DNA from: Promethearchaeota archaeon
GTDB lineage: Archaea; Asgardarchaeota; Lokiarchaeia; Sigyniarchaeales; SOKP01
NCBI GenBank assembly: GCA_019058365.1
Contig: JAHPZE010000001.1
Span: 124,001-188,000, forward strand
Direction: 5' to 3'
DNA: 64,000 nt
In this document: positions 54,300 to 63,093 of the stretch, one piece after another
How the letters are laid out: every line of letters starts with the position of its first letter
How positions within the stretch are numbered: position 1 is the stretch's first letter
Notes under the pieces: generated by a model
The model's database searches: none
What the model was told of the DNA's origin: nothing
Seen by the model: the letters and a program-made list of their open reading frames with translations, nothing else
Position numbers and translations under genes: made by a program

Positions 54300-55138
54300 A
54301 AAAAGCTATTATACTCTATGATTCTGTATATGGAAATACTAAAAAAGTTGCAATGTCATTGAGCCGTGGATTAGAAGCAGGAGGACTTTATGTAGATAGT
54401 AGTTCTATTCAAAATTTTGATATAGTAAAATTAGAAAACTATGATATTATTGGAATTGGTGGTCCAACACATTTTCACGGAGCTTCGAAACAAATGAAAT
54501 TATTCTTAAACAGGATTAGACATGTCAAAATAGGGAATAAATATGGGTTTGCTTTTGAGACAAAAACAGATTTTAGATTAGCAGGATCTGCTGCCAAACG
54601 GATTATGAGATATTTAAAAAAGATGAAGTTAAAAATTATCCATTCCATCATAACTGGAATAGTTTTCGATAAAGAAGGTCCCTTACAAGAATCTACTTCA
54701 GATATGATGGAGCAAGTTGGATTAAATATCTCAGACAAAATAAATAATAGCAATACTCAAAAAGACATTAATCAAAAGATTAAAAATCTTAAAAATTCAA
54801 ATATTAATTTGTATTTAAATCGATTAAAATGGGTCCTTTTAGGAGGAGGTCCAATTTTTTTCTTTGTTCGAGCATTCTACCTTGCAAGTACAGGTGGGGA
54901 TTGTTTTGGTACAATAAATCCGATTTTCTCTTGGTTTCTTCTCTCATCAGAAATTAGTTTATCAGGAATGGTGGGGGTTGCAGGGATATCAGGTTTAATA
55001 CTATGGAAAAGAAAGGCAAATCAGATGGAGACGTTAAAAAAATTAAATTTACGAAAGATTGTCTTGTTTGGGGGTAGTACTACATATATGGTACATTTTA
55101 TAAGGGTTGTTATTTGGATAATGCTATGTGTAATATAA
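54296..55138 (+). CDS. Flavodoxin-domain protein with C-terminal membrane helices
   Basis: The protein has 280 residues. Residues ~1-150 form a flavodoxin domain with the FMN phosphate loop ILYDSVYGNTKKVAMSL and the second loop GIGGPTHFHGASKQMKLFL. A short helical linker follows, then ~100 residues with three hydrophobic segments (WVLLGGGPIFFFVRAFYLA, LSGMVGVAGISGLILWK and a last FIRVVIWIMLCVI). A flavodoxin tethered to the membrane in this way is uncommon. It should move electrons near or through the membrane. It overlaps the Cys-rich gene by 4 bases, so the pair may act as one redox unit. Confidence 0.78.
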   Translation: MKKAIILYDSVYGNTKKVAMSLSRGLEAGGLYVDSSSIQNFDIVKLENYDIIGIGGPTHFHGASKQMKLFLNRIRHVKIGNKYGFAFETKTDFRLAGSAAKRIMRYLKKMKLKIIHSIITGIVFDKEGPLQESTSDMMEQVGLNISDKINNSNTQKDINQKIKNLKNSNINLYLNRLKWVLLGGGPIFFFVRAFYLASTGGDCFGTINPIFSWFLLSSEISLSGMVGVAGISGLILWKRKANQMETLKKLNLRKIVLFGGSTTYMVHFIRVVIWIMLCVI

Positions 55139-55171
55139 GCTGGTAACTTTAAAATTAAATTAATATTTTTT

Positions 55172-56083
55172 TTATTTATATAAAATTTTTTCTTTCCAAG
55201 TATCGAAATAATATACTTTATACATAATATCAAAAATGAGTGAATCAATATTTTCTTTTTTTATATTCTCAACTAGTTCAGTAAGTTCTTTCATAGTATC
55301 CGCCCAAACCCAGCATAAAATTACATTGGGGAGATTACTAAAGGTCCAGCAATAAAAGAGGTTTGGATGATATTTTTCATTTAACAATTGAGCAGCTTCG
55401 TTTTTATCAACCGAAGGTTTTACAATTATCTGGAAGGTGGCAAAAATATCATTTGAAGCTTCGGGATTGAAATCAATAGATAGTTCAATTATACCTTCCT
55501 TAATCATTCTGGTTAAACGTCGACGAATAGTATTTGAGGTGCTATTAACTTCATCTGCAACTTCTGATATAGGTTTTCTTGAATCGTTATGGAGTGATCG
55601 AATAATCTCTAAATCAAGTTTATCATAATTCATTGCTCTTGATTTTGGAACTATGTATGGGATTGGTGCGATATATTGTACTCCTGAAAGTAATCCTATT
55701 TTTGGAGATTGAATTTTAGCAGCTTTGGAGATAAAGGAAGAATACTCATCTAATTGATGAATATTTTCTAACATTGCTCCTATATACATATAATTTCTAC
55801 TTGACAATGCAATCTGCCAAGTATTATCATTGTTTTTTAATTCAGTTATTGCTTTATCCATATCTTGAGTTTCACTTTGTCCAAAAATGAAAGTATAAAT
55901 AGCATTTATAGCATATGGTTTCAATCTTGCTGCGAATCTTTCTATAATTCTTAGATCTACGAGTGTTTGTACTCTTTTATATACCGCATTAATAGACACC
56001 CCTAGATAGTCTGAAATTTCTCTATATGTTAATCTTGAATTATTCATTAAAAGAAGAATAATTTTGAGATCGAGCTCATCCAT
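55172..56083 (-). CDS. Lrp/AsnC-type regulator with two helix-turn-helix domains
   Basis: The protein has 303 residues. It opens with an AsnC-type winged helix (LDLKIILLLMNNSRLTYREI, then SINAVYKRVQTL) and has a second one near residues 150-205 (LDLEIIRSLHNDSRKPISEV, then TSNTIRRRLTRMIKEGIIEL). The remaining parts have the strand-helix pattern of degenerate ligand domains. Double-HTH Lrp proteins occur in archaea and are presumed to bind DNA and sense a metabolite. The decayed genes and the aldehyde oxidoreductase at 56662 lie behind its promoter; control of that region is only a guess. Confidence 0.85.
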   Translation of the reverse strand: MDELDLKIILLLMNNSRLTYREISDYLGVSINAVYKRVQTLVDLRIIERFAARLKPYAINAIYTFIFGQSETQDMDKAITELKNNDNTWQIALSSRNYMYIGAMLENIHQLDEYSSFISKAAKIQSPKIGLLSGVQYIAPIPYIVPKSRAMNYDKLDLEIIRSLHNDSRKPISEVADEVNSTSNTIRRRLTRMIKEGIIELSIDFNPEASNDIFATFQIIVKPSVDKNEAAQLLNEKYHPNLFYCWTFSNLPNVILCWVWADTMKELTELVENIKKENIDSLIFDIMYKVYYFDTWKEKILYK

Positions 56084-56177
56084 ATGCTATATATATTTAG
56101 AAGAAATTTAATTTTTTTAGATATTTCTATTCCGTAAACATTTTAAACCTTAAGAATTTGATATTTTTTATAAAATA

Positions 56178-56414
56178 TTATTTTTTATAAGTTCCGAATT
56201 GAGGAAAGTTCTTTAATTGCTTGGAAGTGAACACTGGGTCATCTTTACAGACAGTAATGTTGATATTACCGCCAATAGAACATGACCCACATAATCACAC
56301 TCCACATTTCATTTTTCGTTCTAAACTTGCTTGAAGTTCAATTCTTCTTGAATTAGCTATTTCTAGAACTCGTTTCATCATCATTTCGGGACCACAGGTA
56401 ATAATAAGGTCACA
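56178..56414 (-). pseudogene. Remnant of a PyrK-like dihydroorotate dehydrogenase electron-transfer subunit
   Basis: Read on the minus strand this gives DLIITCGPEMMMKRVLEIA, then ELQASLERKMKCGV, an in-frame TGA at 56295-56297, then LCGSCSIGG, DPVFTSKQL and a stop at 56178. Intact PyrK has the same order: TCGPE-x-M, LQxSLExxMxCGxGxCGxC, DGPVF. The TGA replaces the Gly codon of CG-G-LCG by one base (GGA to TGA). The N-terminal FAD-binding two thirds are missing: homology stops abruptly near 56414, where another remnant begins. The remaining C-terminal part would hold the 2Fe-2S cysteines. Confidence 0.75.
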
Positions 56415-56612
56415 ATGGAATTGAAGCTACTGTGAAAGATGGATTATTTCTTTGCACAGGTTGTGAAAATTGTTATTATTGGTGCCCATTTCATTAAATT
56501 TAGGTGAAATTATTAAGGCTTTAAAAAAGGAAGCTACAAAAAAGGATTGTCTCCTCCTCCTTTAAAGGAATATCAGGATAAAATCTTAAAGGAAAAAAAT
56601 CCTTTTAAATAA
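56414..56612 (+). pseudogene. Remnant of an Fe-S oxidoreductase subunit (CxxCxxCxxxCP type)
   Basis: The plus strand encodes KDGLFLCTGCENCYYWCPFH (a CxxCxxCxxxCP cluster motif), then after a one-base shift near 56494 LNLGEIIKALKKEATKK. After a second one-base shift near 56545 it gives LSPPPLKEYQDKILKEKNPF and a stop at 56610. The three pieces join into one sensible protein tail, similar to glycolate-oxidase/HdrD-type iron-sulfur subunits. Both shifts fit single-base losses. The start of the gene is missing. It points toward the aldehyde oxidoreductase gene 50 bases on, and may once have served as its electron partner. Confidence 0.72.
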
Positions 56613-56661
56613 TTCAAAATAAGAGAAAAAATAAAATATTTTCAGTTATTATAGTTAAACT

Positions 56662-58392
56662 ATGAAAATCGTAAGAATAAACGTAGAGAAGGAAGATATT
56701 CGATTTGACGAAATAGCTTCAGATTCAAAATATTTCCTGCGTGGTGCTAGAGGACTAAGTTCTCAAATTATTCATGATGAAGTCCCTCCATTATGTAATC
56801 CTTTAGGAAAACAAAATAAATTAGTTATTGCCAATGGTCTTCTTGGTGGTAGTCCATTTCCTTGTTCTGCCCGTACATCAATAGGAGCAAAAAGTCCCTT
56901 GACTAATGGGATAAAAGAGGCTAATGTGGGTGGTAGACCTGCTATGATGCTAGCCAGGCATGGTATAAGAGCATTAGTTTTAGAAGATATATCACCAATA
57001 TTAAAACTTATTCTAATTGATCAAGATGATATCAAGATTTTACCAGCAGAACGATATAAAGGTTTAGGTAATTATAATCTTCATTCGAAATTAAAACAAA
57101 AATATGGAGAAAATATCGGTATTTACTCGATTGGTCCTGCGGGTGAATATATAATGAACTCAGCAACTGTAGGGGCAAATGATTTAGAAGGTTATCCAAG
57201 TAGACATGCGGCCAGAGGCGGATTAGGAGCTATAATGGGTTCTAAAGGAATTAAAGCAATAGTGATAATTCCTTCAAAAAAATCTAAAGCAATTATGCAT
57301 GATATTAAAAAATTTAGAGAAGTATCGAGACCTTTTGCGAAAAAATTGGCCCAAACTAGAGAGAAATTCTCGATATTCGGTACAGCTATGATGATGGCGG
57401 CTATGAGCGGATATGGAGGTATCCCAACAAAAAATTTTCATATGGGTTCTTATGATAAAATTGATAATATTTCAGGAGAAAAACTTCATGAGCTTGTTAC
57501 TGCGAGAGGTGGTAAAAAAAGATTAGCTTGCTCTCCAACCTGTGTAATAAAATGTTCAAATTTGGTGGTTGATGAATCGGGGAATCATATTACATCAAGT
57601 CTAGAATATGAAACAATGGCTTTAAATGGCAGTAACTTGATGATTGATGATTTAGATAGTTTAGCTAAAATTGATCATCTTTGTGATGATTTAGGGCTCG
57701 ATACAATTGAGTTTGGTGGAACAGTAGGAGTTGCGATGGATTGTGGAAAGGTAGAATGGGGTGATGCTAATAAAGTGTTTGAAATTCTAGATCATGAAAT
57801 AAGAGATAACACAGAAGATGGGCAATTATATGGTAATGGAGTCAAAAAGATAGGAGAGAGATTTAATGCGAAACGAGTTCCCCACGTAAAAGGGCAAGGA
57901 ATTTCGGCTTATGATAGCAGAGTCTTTAAAGCAATGGGAGTAACTTATGCAACTTCACCTATGGGGGCAGACCATACTTCAGGCGCTGCAATTGCTGGAA
58001 GAGTGCCAAGTCAGCATAAAGACTATGGAGAATTGACGAAAAATGAAAATAAACTTGATTTATCTTTCGAATTACAGATTTATACAGCAATAATGGATTC
58101 AATGGGATGTTGCTATTTTATAGGTCCAAGCTATGAAAACATGGAAATATTAGCAAATGCGATTAATGCTATGTATGATTTAACTCTAACAAGAGAGGAT
58201 ATAATTAATATTGGGATTGATATCATAAGAATGGAACTTCAATTTAATGAGAAAGCAGGAATTACTCAAGAAATGAATGATGTTCCAGAATTTTTCAGAA
58301 ATGAACCTTCAGAACCTTTAGGTTTAAAATATACTTTTGAAAAAGTGGAATTAAAAAATTTTTGGAAAAAATTAGATGAGCATAAATTTTAG
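56662..58392 (+). CDS. Tungsten/molybdenum aldehyde:ferredoxin oxidoreductase family protein
   Basis: The protein has 576 residues and follows the AOR family: FLRGARGLSSQIIHDEVPPL at the pterin-binding N-terminal domain, then ARTSIGAKSPLTNGIKEANV and SRHAARGGLGAIMGSKGIKA. The Fe-S ligands are in ACSPTCVIKCSN (C-x3-C-x3-C spacing) and a late Cys pair in DSMGCCYFIG. It oxidises aldehydes to acids with ferredoxin and a tungsto- or molybdopterin. The C-x3-C spacing differs from the C-x2-C-x3-C of Pyrococcus AOR, so it belongs to another subgroup with unknown substrate. Two broken redox genes directly precede it. Confidence 0.88.
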   Translation: MKIVRINVEKEDIRFDEIASDSKYFLRGARGLSSQIIHDEVPPLCNPLGKQNKLVIANGLLGGSPFPCSARTSIGAKSPLTNGIKEANVGGRPAMMLARHGIRALVLEDISPILKLILIDQDDIKILPAERYKGLGNYNLHSKLKQKYGENIGIYSIGPAGEYIMNSATVGANDLEGYPSRHAARGGLGAIMGSKGIKAIVIIPSKKSKAIMHDIKKFREVSRPFAKKLAQTREKFSIFGTAMMMAAMSGYGGIPTKNFHMGSYDKIDNISGEKLHELVTARGGKKRLACSPTCVIKCSNLVVDESGNHITSSLEYETMALNGSNLMIDDLDSLAKIDHLCDDLGLDTIEFGGTVGVAMDCGKVEWGDANKVFEILDHEIRDNTEDGQLYGNGVKKIGERFNAKRVPHVKGQGISAYDSRVFKAMGVTYATSPMGADHTSGAAIAGRVPSQHKDYGELTKNENKLDLSFELQIYTAIMDSMGCCYFIGPSYENMEILANAINAMYDLTLTREDIINIGIDIIRMELQFNEKAGITQEMNDVPEFFRNEPSEPLGLKYTFEKVELKNFWKKLDEHKF

Positions 58393-58447
58393 TTTCTTTT
58401 CTTAAACATTATAAAAAAAATAAATTGAAAAAAAAAATTATTTTTTT

Positions 58448-58654
58448 TTATAGGGCTCTTGAAACCGTATTTAATGCATATCCAACTGAAAAAATTAATA
58501 TCCAAGGTATAAAATCAGTGAAAAGATCCTCGAAGAGTATGGATCTAACTGGTAAGAAGATTATTTCATAAGCAATTATAAAACCACCACATATCATAAA
58601 CATTAGTCCTAAAAATTTTATTGCGCTTTTTACTAATTGTTGGTCAATTTCCAA
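58448..58654 (-). CDS. Small two-helix membrane protein
   Basis: The protein has 68 residues from a TTG at 58654, with a strong AAGGAGGTG site about ten bases upstream. This supports translation despite the weak start codon. Two hydrophobic helices (FLGLMFMICGGFIIAYEII and FIPWILIFSVGYALNTV) flank a short loop with a few charges. I do not recognise a family and see no partner. It converges with the aldehyde oxidoreductase gene. Confidence 0.55.
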   Translation of the reverse strand: MEIDQQLVKSAIKFLGLMFMICGGFIIAYEIIFLPVRSILFEDLFTDFIPWILIFSVGYALNTVSRAL

Positions 58655-58855
58655 AATTTCAACACCTCCTTAAATGAGAAAATTGCTAAAGATAATACTA
58701 GATTTAAACTTTATAAAAAAAATGTAGTCCATTTTTTATAGAGTATTTAATATTATTTTTATCATATTTTGGGAGGCTATCTATAGCAATTATGTTTCTT
58801 AAAATTTATAGAATCTGAAAATATGTAGTTTTTCAATTTAGATAAAATTGGGATA

Positions 58856-58875
58856 ATTGAATAAAATTATTCAAT
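58856..58875. repeat. Short palindrome upstream of the endonuclease IV gene
   Basis: ATTGAATAA and TTATTCAAT, separated by two bases, form a perfect inverted repeat 65-84 bases before the endonuclease IV start. It may be an operator for that gene, but AT-rich chance cannot be excluded. The rest of the 58655-58930 gap shows no coding frame. Confidence 0.35.
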
Positions 58876-58939
58876 AAAAAAGAAATTATAATATATAATA
58901 GATATTTATCAAAATACAATTATTGGTTAGGTGTATTTA

Positions 58940-59806
58940 TTGAGAATTGGGGCACACATGAGTGTTTCTGGCGGTAAACATATGGCTTTTGAAATGGGTA
59001 AAGAATTAGGATGCGAAGCAATTCAAGTTTTTGTTAGAAATGTGCGCGGTTGGACGTCTGGACCTCTTAAAAAAAAGGAAATTGATGATTTTTTAGAGAA
59101 AAAAGAGGAATTTAAAAATGAAATTTGGCCAATAATTTCTCATAATAGTTACTTGGTAAATTTAGCAAGTTTAAACAAGGAAAAATTAGAAAAATCATAT
59201 AATGCTATGATTGATGAGCTTACCAAGGTTGATCAATTATCAATAGATTATGAAAATATGCATCCCGGAGTTATTCCTATAGAGGATAAAGATAAAATTA
59301 GTAAAAAAGAAGCATTAATTCAAATTGCTGATCATTTAAATAAATTAATAGATGCAACAAAATCTTCGAAAGTCATTATATTACTTGAAACTACAGCAGG
59401 CCAAGGTAAAGGATTAGGCAATAAGTTTCACCATTTTAAAGAATTAATCAATAAAATGCAAGATAAAAATAGAATAGGTATCTGTTTTGACACAGCTCAT
59501 TCCTTTGCTGCGGGATATGATTTTACCACTAAAAAGAAATATGATGAAATGTGGAATGAATTCGATGATGTCATTGGTTTAAAGTATCTCTTTGCATTCC
59601 ATTTAAATGATACAGATAAGGAATGTGGTTCGAGAGTGGATAGACATACTCATATTGGTCAAGGTAAAATAGGGAAAGAACCTTTTAGGTTTTTTATTAA
59701 TGATGAAAGATTTAAAGATATGCCAGGAATATTAGAAACCCCAAAAAGTGATAATTTAAAAGAAGATGTAATGAATTTAAAAACTCTTAAATCTTTAAGA
59801 AAATAA
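58940..59806 (+). CDS. nfo: Endonuclease IV (AP endonuclease)
   Basis: The protein has 288 residues from TTG 58940, chosen because AGGTG lies a few bases upstream; a GTG nine bases earlier is possible but sits within that site. It follows Nfo: LRIGAHMSVSGGKHMAFEMG, EAIQVFVRNVRGWTSG, a zinc-binding ISHNSYLVNLAS, then LLETTAGQGKGLGNKFHHF, RIGICFDTAHSFAAGYDF, and FHLNDTDKECGSRVDRHTHI. It cuts DNA at abasic sites during base-excision repair and uses three zinc ions, whose His/Glu/Asp ligands are all present. Length is normal. Confidence 0.95.
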   Translation: MRIGAHMSVSGGKHMAFEMGKELGCEAIQVFVRNVRGWTSGPLKKKEIDDFLEKKEEFKNEIWPIISHNSYLVNLASLNKEKLEKSYNAMIDELTKVDQLSIDYENMHPGVIPIEDKDKISKKEALIQIADHLNKLIDATKSSKVIILLETTAGQGKGLGNKFHHFKELINKMQDKNRIGICFDTAHSFAAGYDFTTKKKYDEMWNEFDDVIGLKYLFAFHLNDTDKECGSRVDRHTHIGQGKIGKEPFRFFINDERFKDMPGILETPKSDNLKEDVMNLKTLKSLRK

Positions 59807-59810
59807 GATA

Positions 59811-60206
59811 TTACTCCACTTCGAACCATACAGGATCTTTACTTGTCACCAAACCTCCATAGTTTATTGTTAATTCTTCGCCTTTCTGAATACTTCTTAT
59901 AGTTTTAAATTTAATTGTGTCATTTCTATAATTATACTCATATTTAACATTTGGACTATAAGAGTGATTTATAAATTGACAGATAGTCATAGCGAGGGCC
60001 ATTTTATTTTCTAATTTATATTTTGGATTTTTCCATTCAAAACAATAATTCGAGAGAAGAGTTTTATCAATTTGTTTATATTCGTTATTCGGAATTAAAA
60101 CCACATGTGCAACATCAATTATGCTACCTTTCAGAATATCTTTTTCGGCAAAAACTCCTTTTCCTTTTTTTGATGATATAAATTTTACTTTTAGAAGATC
60201 ATTCAT
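59811..60206 (-). CDS. SET-domain protein lysine methyltransferase-like protein
   Basis: The protein has 131 residues and is a minimal SET domain: GKGVFAEKDILKGSIIDVAH at the N-terminus, ICQFINHSYSPNVKYEYN (the NHS cofactor and substrate motif) and KGEELTINYGG at the C-terminus, with the tyrosine. SET proteins move a methyl group from S-adenosylmethionine to lysine. No pre-SET or post-SET Cys region is present. It is a tandem paralogue of the next gene upstream (60307), with nearly the same length and the same ends (WFEVE). Confidence 0.88.
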   Translation of the reverse strand: MNDLLKVKFISSKKGKGVFAEKDILKGSIIDVAHVVLIPNNEYKQIDKTLLSNYCFEWKNPKYKLENKMALAMTICQFINHSYSPNVKYEYNYRNDTIKFKTIRSIQKGEELTINYGGLVTSKDPVWFEVE

Positions 60207-60306
60207 TACTCTCTCAATTTAAAATAAAATACAACTTCAATATTAAATAATGTGAAATGTGATATAGAAAGAAATTTCTTAAAAAATTCTTTAAGAAAGA
60301 ATTATA

Positions 60307-60711
60307 TTACTCAACTTCAAACCACATAGGACTTTTATCATCAACAAATGCATTATAATTTACTAAAATTTCTTCTCCTTTCGAAATATCTTTTATGGCA
60401 GAAAATTCAATTGCTTTACTTTCATAATCGTACAGATATTTTACATTTGGTTCAAATGAATGATTAATGAATTGGCTTACACTAAGAGTTATAGCGTTTC
60501 TAAATGCAGGCATATACTCCGGATCTTCCCAAATATAGCAATAATTATACAAAATTGTTTTATAAATTTTTTTATAATCTTTATTAGGAATAGGAACTAC
60601 GTAGGCAATGTCAATAATTGTCCCATTTTTAATCGGTTTTTTAGCAAAAGCCCCTCTACCTTTTTTTTCAGAAATATGTTTTACTTCAATATATTCATGC
60701 ATAAATATCAC
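60307..60711 (-). CDS. SET-domain protein lysine methyltransferase-like protein, tandem copy
   Basis: The protein has 134 residues. Key parts are GRGAFAKKPIKNGTIIDIAY, VSQFINHSFEPNVKYLYDYE and KGEEILVNYNAFVDDKSPMW. The second motif reads NYNAF where the paralogue has NYGGL, so the active-site surroundings differ somewhat. It lies 100 bases upstream of the paralogue at 59811 and the two are probably co-transcribed. Few archaeal targets are known; chromatin or ribosomal proteins are possible. The divergent Nudix gene starts 58 bases away. Confidence 0.88.
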   Translation of the reverse strand: MIFMHEYIEVKHISEKKGRGAFAKKPIKNGTIIDIAYVVPIPNKDYKKIYKTILYNYCYIWEDPEYMPAFRNAITLSVSQFINHSFEPNVKYLYDYESKAIEFSAIKDISKGEEILVNYNAFVDDKSPMWFEVE

Positions 60712-60769
60712 TCAATAATTACCAATTATAATATTTATATGAATTAAAAGCTAGTAAAATTCAATACAT

Positions 60770-61198
60770 ATGATAGATAGAAATTATGTTCAAGTATTTA
60801 TATTTACAAGAAATCCATTATTTAAAGTCTTAATATTAAAAAGAACAGTAGAACGAGGAGGATTTTGGCAACCTTTATCTGGAGGCATTGAGAAAGGGGA
60901 AGATTATAATGATACGATAAAACGAGAAGTTTATGAAGAAACGGGAATAAAAGAGATAAAAAGAATAATTGATCTAAATTACAATTTTACTTACAAAACT
61001 AATAAGAATAAGAAATTAAAAAAAAAAATGAAAGACTTCTGTTTTGCTGTTGAAATTGACAAAGAAAAAGACATACAGTTAAGCTATGAACATGAAGAAT
61101 TTTTATGGTGTTCACAAAATGAAGTAAAGAATATATTAAAATGGAAATATAATCTCATTGCTTTTACTAAATTATTAAAAATACTGAATATTAAATAG
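60770..61198 (+). CDS. Nudix hydrolase
   Basis: The protein has 142 residues. The Nudix box is complete: GGIEKGEDYNDTIKREVYEE followed by TGI, giving G-x5-E-x7-R-E-x2-E-E-x-G. The front reads VQVFIFTRNPLFKVLILKRT and W in GFWQPLSG, which recalls MutT/dihydroneopterin-type members acting on nucleoside diphosphate derivatives. The substrate is not determinable. It is divergent from the SET genes and converges with the hexuloisomerase gene. Confidence 0.92.
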   Translation: MIDRNYVQVFIFTRNPLFKVLILKRTVERGGFWQPLSGGIEKGEDYNDTIKREVYEETGIKEIKRIIDLNYNFTYKTNKNKKLKKKMKDFCFAVEIDKEKDIQLSYEHEEFLWCSQNEVKNILKWKYNLIAFTKLLKILNIK

Positions 61199-61202
61199 TA
61201 GT

Positions 61203-61790
61203 TTATTCTACTGATGCATGCCTTTTGTCAATATCTTCTTCTGTGATATTTAATTTTACCATCAATATACTTCCTATTGAATCTAAAACTGCTAAAGCTG
61301 AAATATCAAATAAACTAGTGTAAGGTGCAAGAGTTTTATGAGTTAAAGCGACATCCTTACTTTTTCCTTTTATTTCAATTACATAATCAGATAGTCTACC
61401 TATTGTACTTTTAGGATTATTACTGAGAGAGACAATTTTTCCTCCAATTTCTTTTGCTTTTTTTGAAATTGCGACTGTGGAAGTAGTCTCTCCACTTCCA
61501 CTTACTATAATCAATAGATCTTTACTTGTATATTGATAAGTAACAGCATCCGATATAAAACATGATTTTATACCTAAATGCATTAATCTTTGAGCAAAAC
61601 ATCTTCCAATAAATCCTGATCGTCCAGCACCATAGATAAAAATTCTGTTCTTATTATTATAAATTTGTAAAATTGAATCAATTGTATTTAAAACATTGCG
61701 ACTTTTAATGGTTTCAGCATTAATTTTTATTTGACTTGCTAATTCTAGCATTGTATTATAAAATCTTTCTTGATTATTTTCAGAAGTCAT
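61203..61790 (-). CDS. hxlB: 6-phospho-3-hexuloisomerase (SIS domain)
   Basis: The protein has 195 residues with a single SIS domain: RIFIYGAGRSGFIGRCFAQR, LLIIVSGSGETTSTVAISKK and LDSIGSILMVKLNI. These are typical of HxlB, which interconverts 3-hexulose-6-phosphate and fructose-6-phosphate in the ribulose monophosphate route. In archaea that route works in reverse to make ribulose-5-phosphate. The partner HxlA is not in this window. The final HASVE motif at the C-terminus is also usual for the family. It lies 15 bases after the transporter-regulator gene at 61806. Confidence 0.9.
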   Translation of the reverse strand: MTSENNQERFYNTMLELASQIKINAETIKSRNVLNTIDSILQIYNNKNRIFIYGAGRSGFIGRCFAQRLMHLGIKSCFISDAVTYQYTSKDLLIIVSGSGETTSTVAISKKAKEIGGKIVSLSNNPKSTIGRLSDYVIEIKGKSKDVALTHKTLAPYTSLFDISALAVLDSIGSILMVKLNITEEDIDKRHASVE

Positions 61791-61805
61791 AGTTTTGATT
61801 TTTTT

Positions 61806-63056
61806 TTATTCTTCTTTATATTTTTCTGGATTCACACATTTCCGCCATTGCATAACAGTTTCTAACGGACCTAATCCAATTAGGAGATCTCCCTCTTCGA
61901 AAACAAAATCAGATTTAAAACTATAAATCCATTTATCTTCTCTTTTTAAAGCTATAATATGAAAACCTCGCTTATAGCGTTTATCTTGTAATTCATTATA
62001 TGTTTTGCCTTTAAAGTATGAATCTTCAGATAATGTTTCTCTAACTACGATCTCCCCAGTTTCTCTGATAGCTTGCTGTAAAATTCCATGTGGCTCAAAA
62101 CCTTTAAGAATATTTTCTGCAATATGCGCAGCAGCATCAGATATTAATTCACAACTAAACACAATTCTCATTATTCCTGTAAGATCTCGTGGTGATTCGA
62201 TTAATTTTGCTAAATCAAGAAGATCTTTTTCAAGAGCTAGATTTAAACCGTCCATTAATTCCTCCATTTCTAATACATCTTCCGAAACTTCCTCATTACT
62301 GAAGAATAGCGCTGCCAGTGCCAACTCTATCATAGTTTCTGAAATATCAGTTATTAGAATATAATTTCTTTGGATTTCTTCAACTTTTTCACAAATATCT
62401 GGATTACCAAGATCAAGGATTTGTTCTTTCTCCTCTTCTTCAATTTCAAAAGAAAAAGGTTCTTGATCATAACATAGTTTTTTTAATTCTATAATTGGTT
62501 GAATTTCTCCCTTAACAATTAAAACATCATCTATTAATATTATATCATCTCTCTCAAAAAGCCATTTTCCTTCTCTACGAATAGCAATTAAATCGACTCC
62601 ATATTTAGATCTGAAGTGTATTTCTTTCCTCGGTTGTCCGATAAATTCACACCTTTTATTAACATTTATTTTGACTATAGGTTCGGGTACATAACTAATA
62701 TCTCTAAATAATTGAGTAAAATATGAGATATCATTATTGATATATACTACTCTGGCAATATCAGATAAAGCATCAGATATTTTATCGATAGAATATCCCA
62801 TAACAACGATGGGTTCTAAACTTTTAGCTTCATCCAAACCTCCTGGTGATGCTTGAATAATTTGGAGATTAAGTAAGAATGTAAGTTCATGAATTCTTTG
62901 TTCCATTTTATAAGTTTCATCTGCTAATTCTTTATCTCCAAATTTAATCGCACTATAAGCCAAATCTATCATTAAATCGATATTTTGTTTCATTTCTCTA
63001 ATAATCTCTTTTAGAGAGAGTGGTTTGTACTTAAATTTTTTACTAGGTTTAGTCAT
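61806..63056 (-). CDS. Double PhoU / TrkA-C (RCK-C) protein linked to cation transport
   Basis: The protein has 416 residues in a duplicated layout: PhoU-like helical bundle (~10-105), TrkA-C domain (~120-200), a second PhoU-like bundle (~225-320), and a second TrkA-C domain (~330-405). TrkA-C marks are VKINVNKRCEFIGQPRKEIH with RREGKWLFERDDIILIDDVL in the first and FHIIALKREDKWIYSFKSDF in the second. No membrane helix is present, so it should be a cytosolic regulator. The next genes upstream on the strand encode two SLC41/MgtE-like half transporters, which it probably regulates. Confidence 0.87.
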   Translation of the reverse strand: MTKPSKKFKYKPLSLKEIIREMKQNIDLMIDLAYSAIKFGDKELADETYKMEQRIHELTFLLNLQIIQASPGGLDEAKSLEPIVVMGYSIDKISDALSDIARVVYINNDISYFTQLFRDISYVPEPIVKINVNKRCEFIGQPRKEIHFRSKYGVDLIAIRREGKWLFERDDIILIDDVLIVKGEIQPIIELKKLCYDQEPFSFEIEEEEKEQILDLGNPDICEKVEEIQRNYILITDISETMIELALAALFFSNEEVSEDVLEMEELMDGLNLALEKDLLDLAKLIESPRDLTGIMRIVFSCELISDAAAHIAENILKGFEPHGILQQAIRETGEIVVRETLSEDSYFKGKTYNELQDKRYKRGFHIIALKREDKWIYSFKSDFVFEEGDLLIGLGPLETVMQWRKCVNPEKYKEE

Positions 63057-63093
63057 ATTGTTTTATTCACTCATTTTTCATATAAATTTGTTT

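Noticed and set aside
56295..56297. In-frame TGA inside the PyrK-like remnant as a selenocysteine or recoded codon
   Set aside because: The position is normally Gly rather than Cys, the N-terminal part of the gene is missing, and other genes here end normally at TGA.
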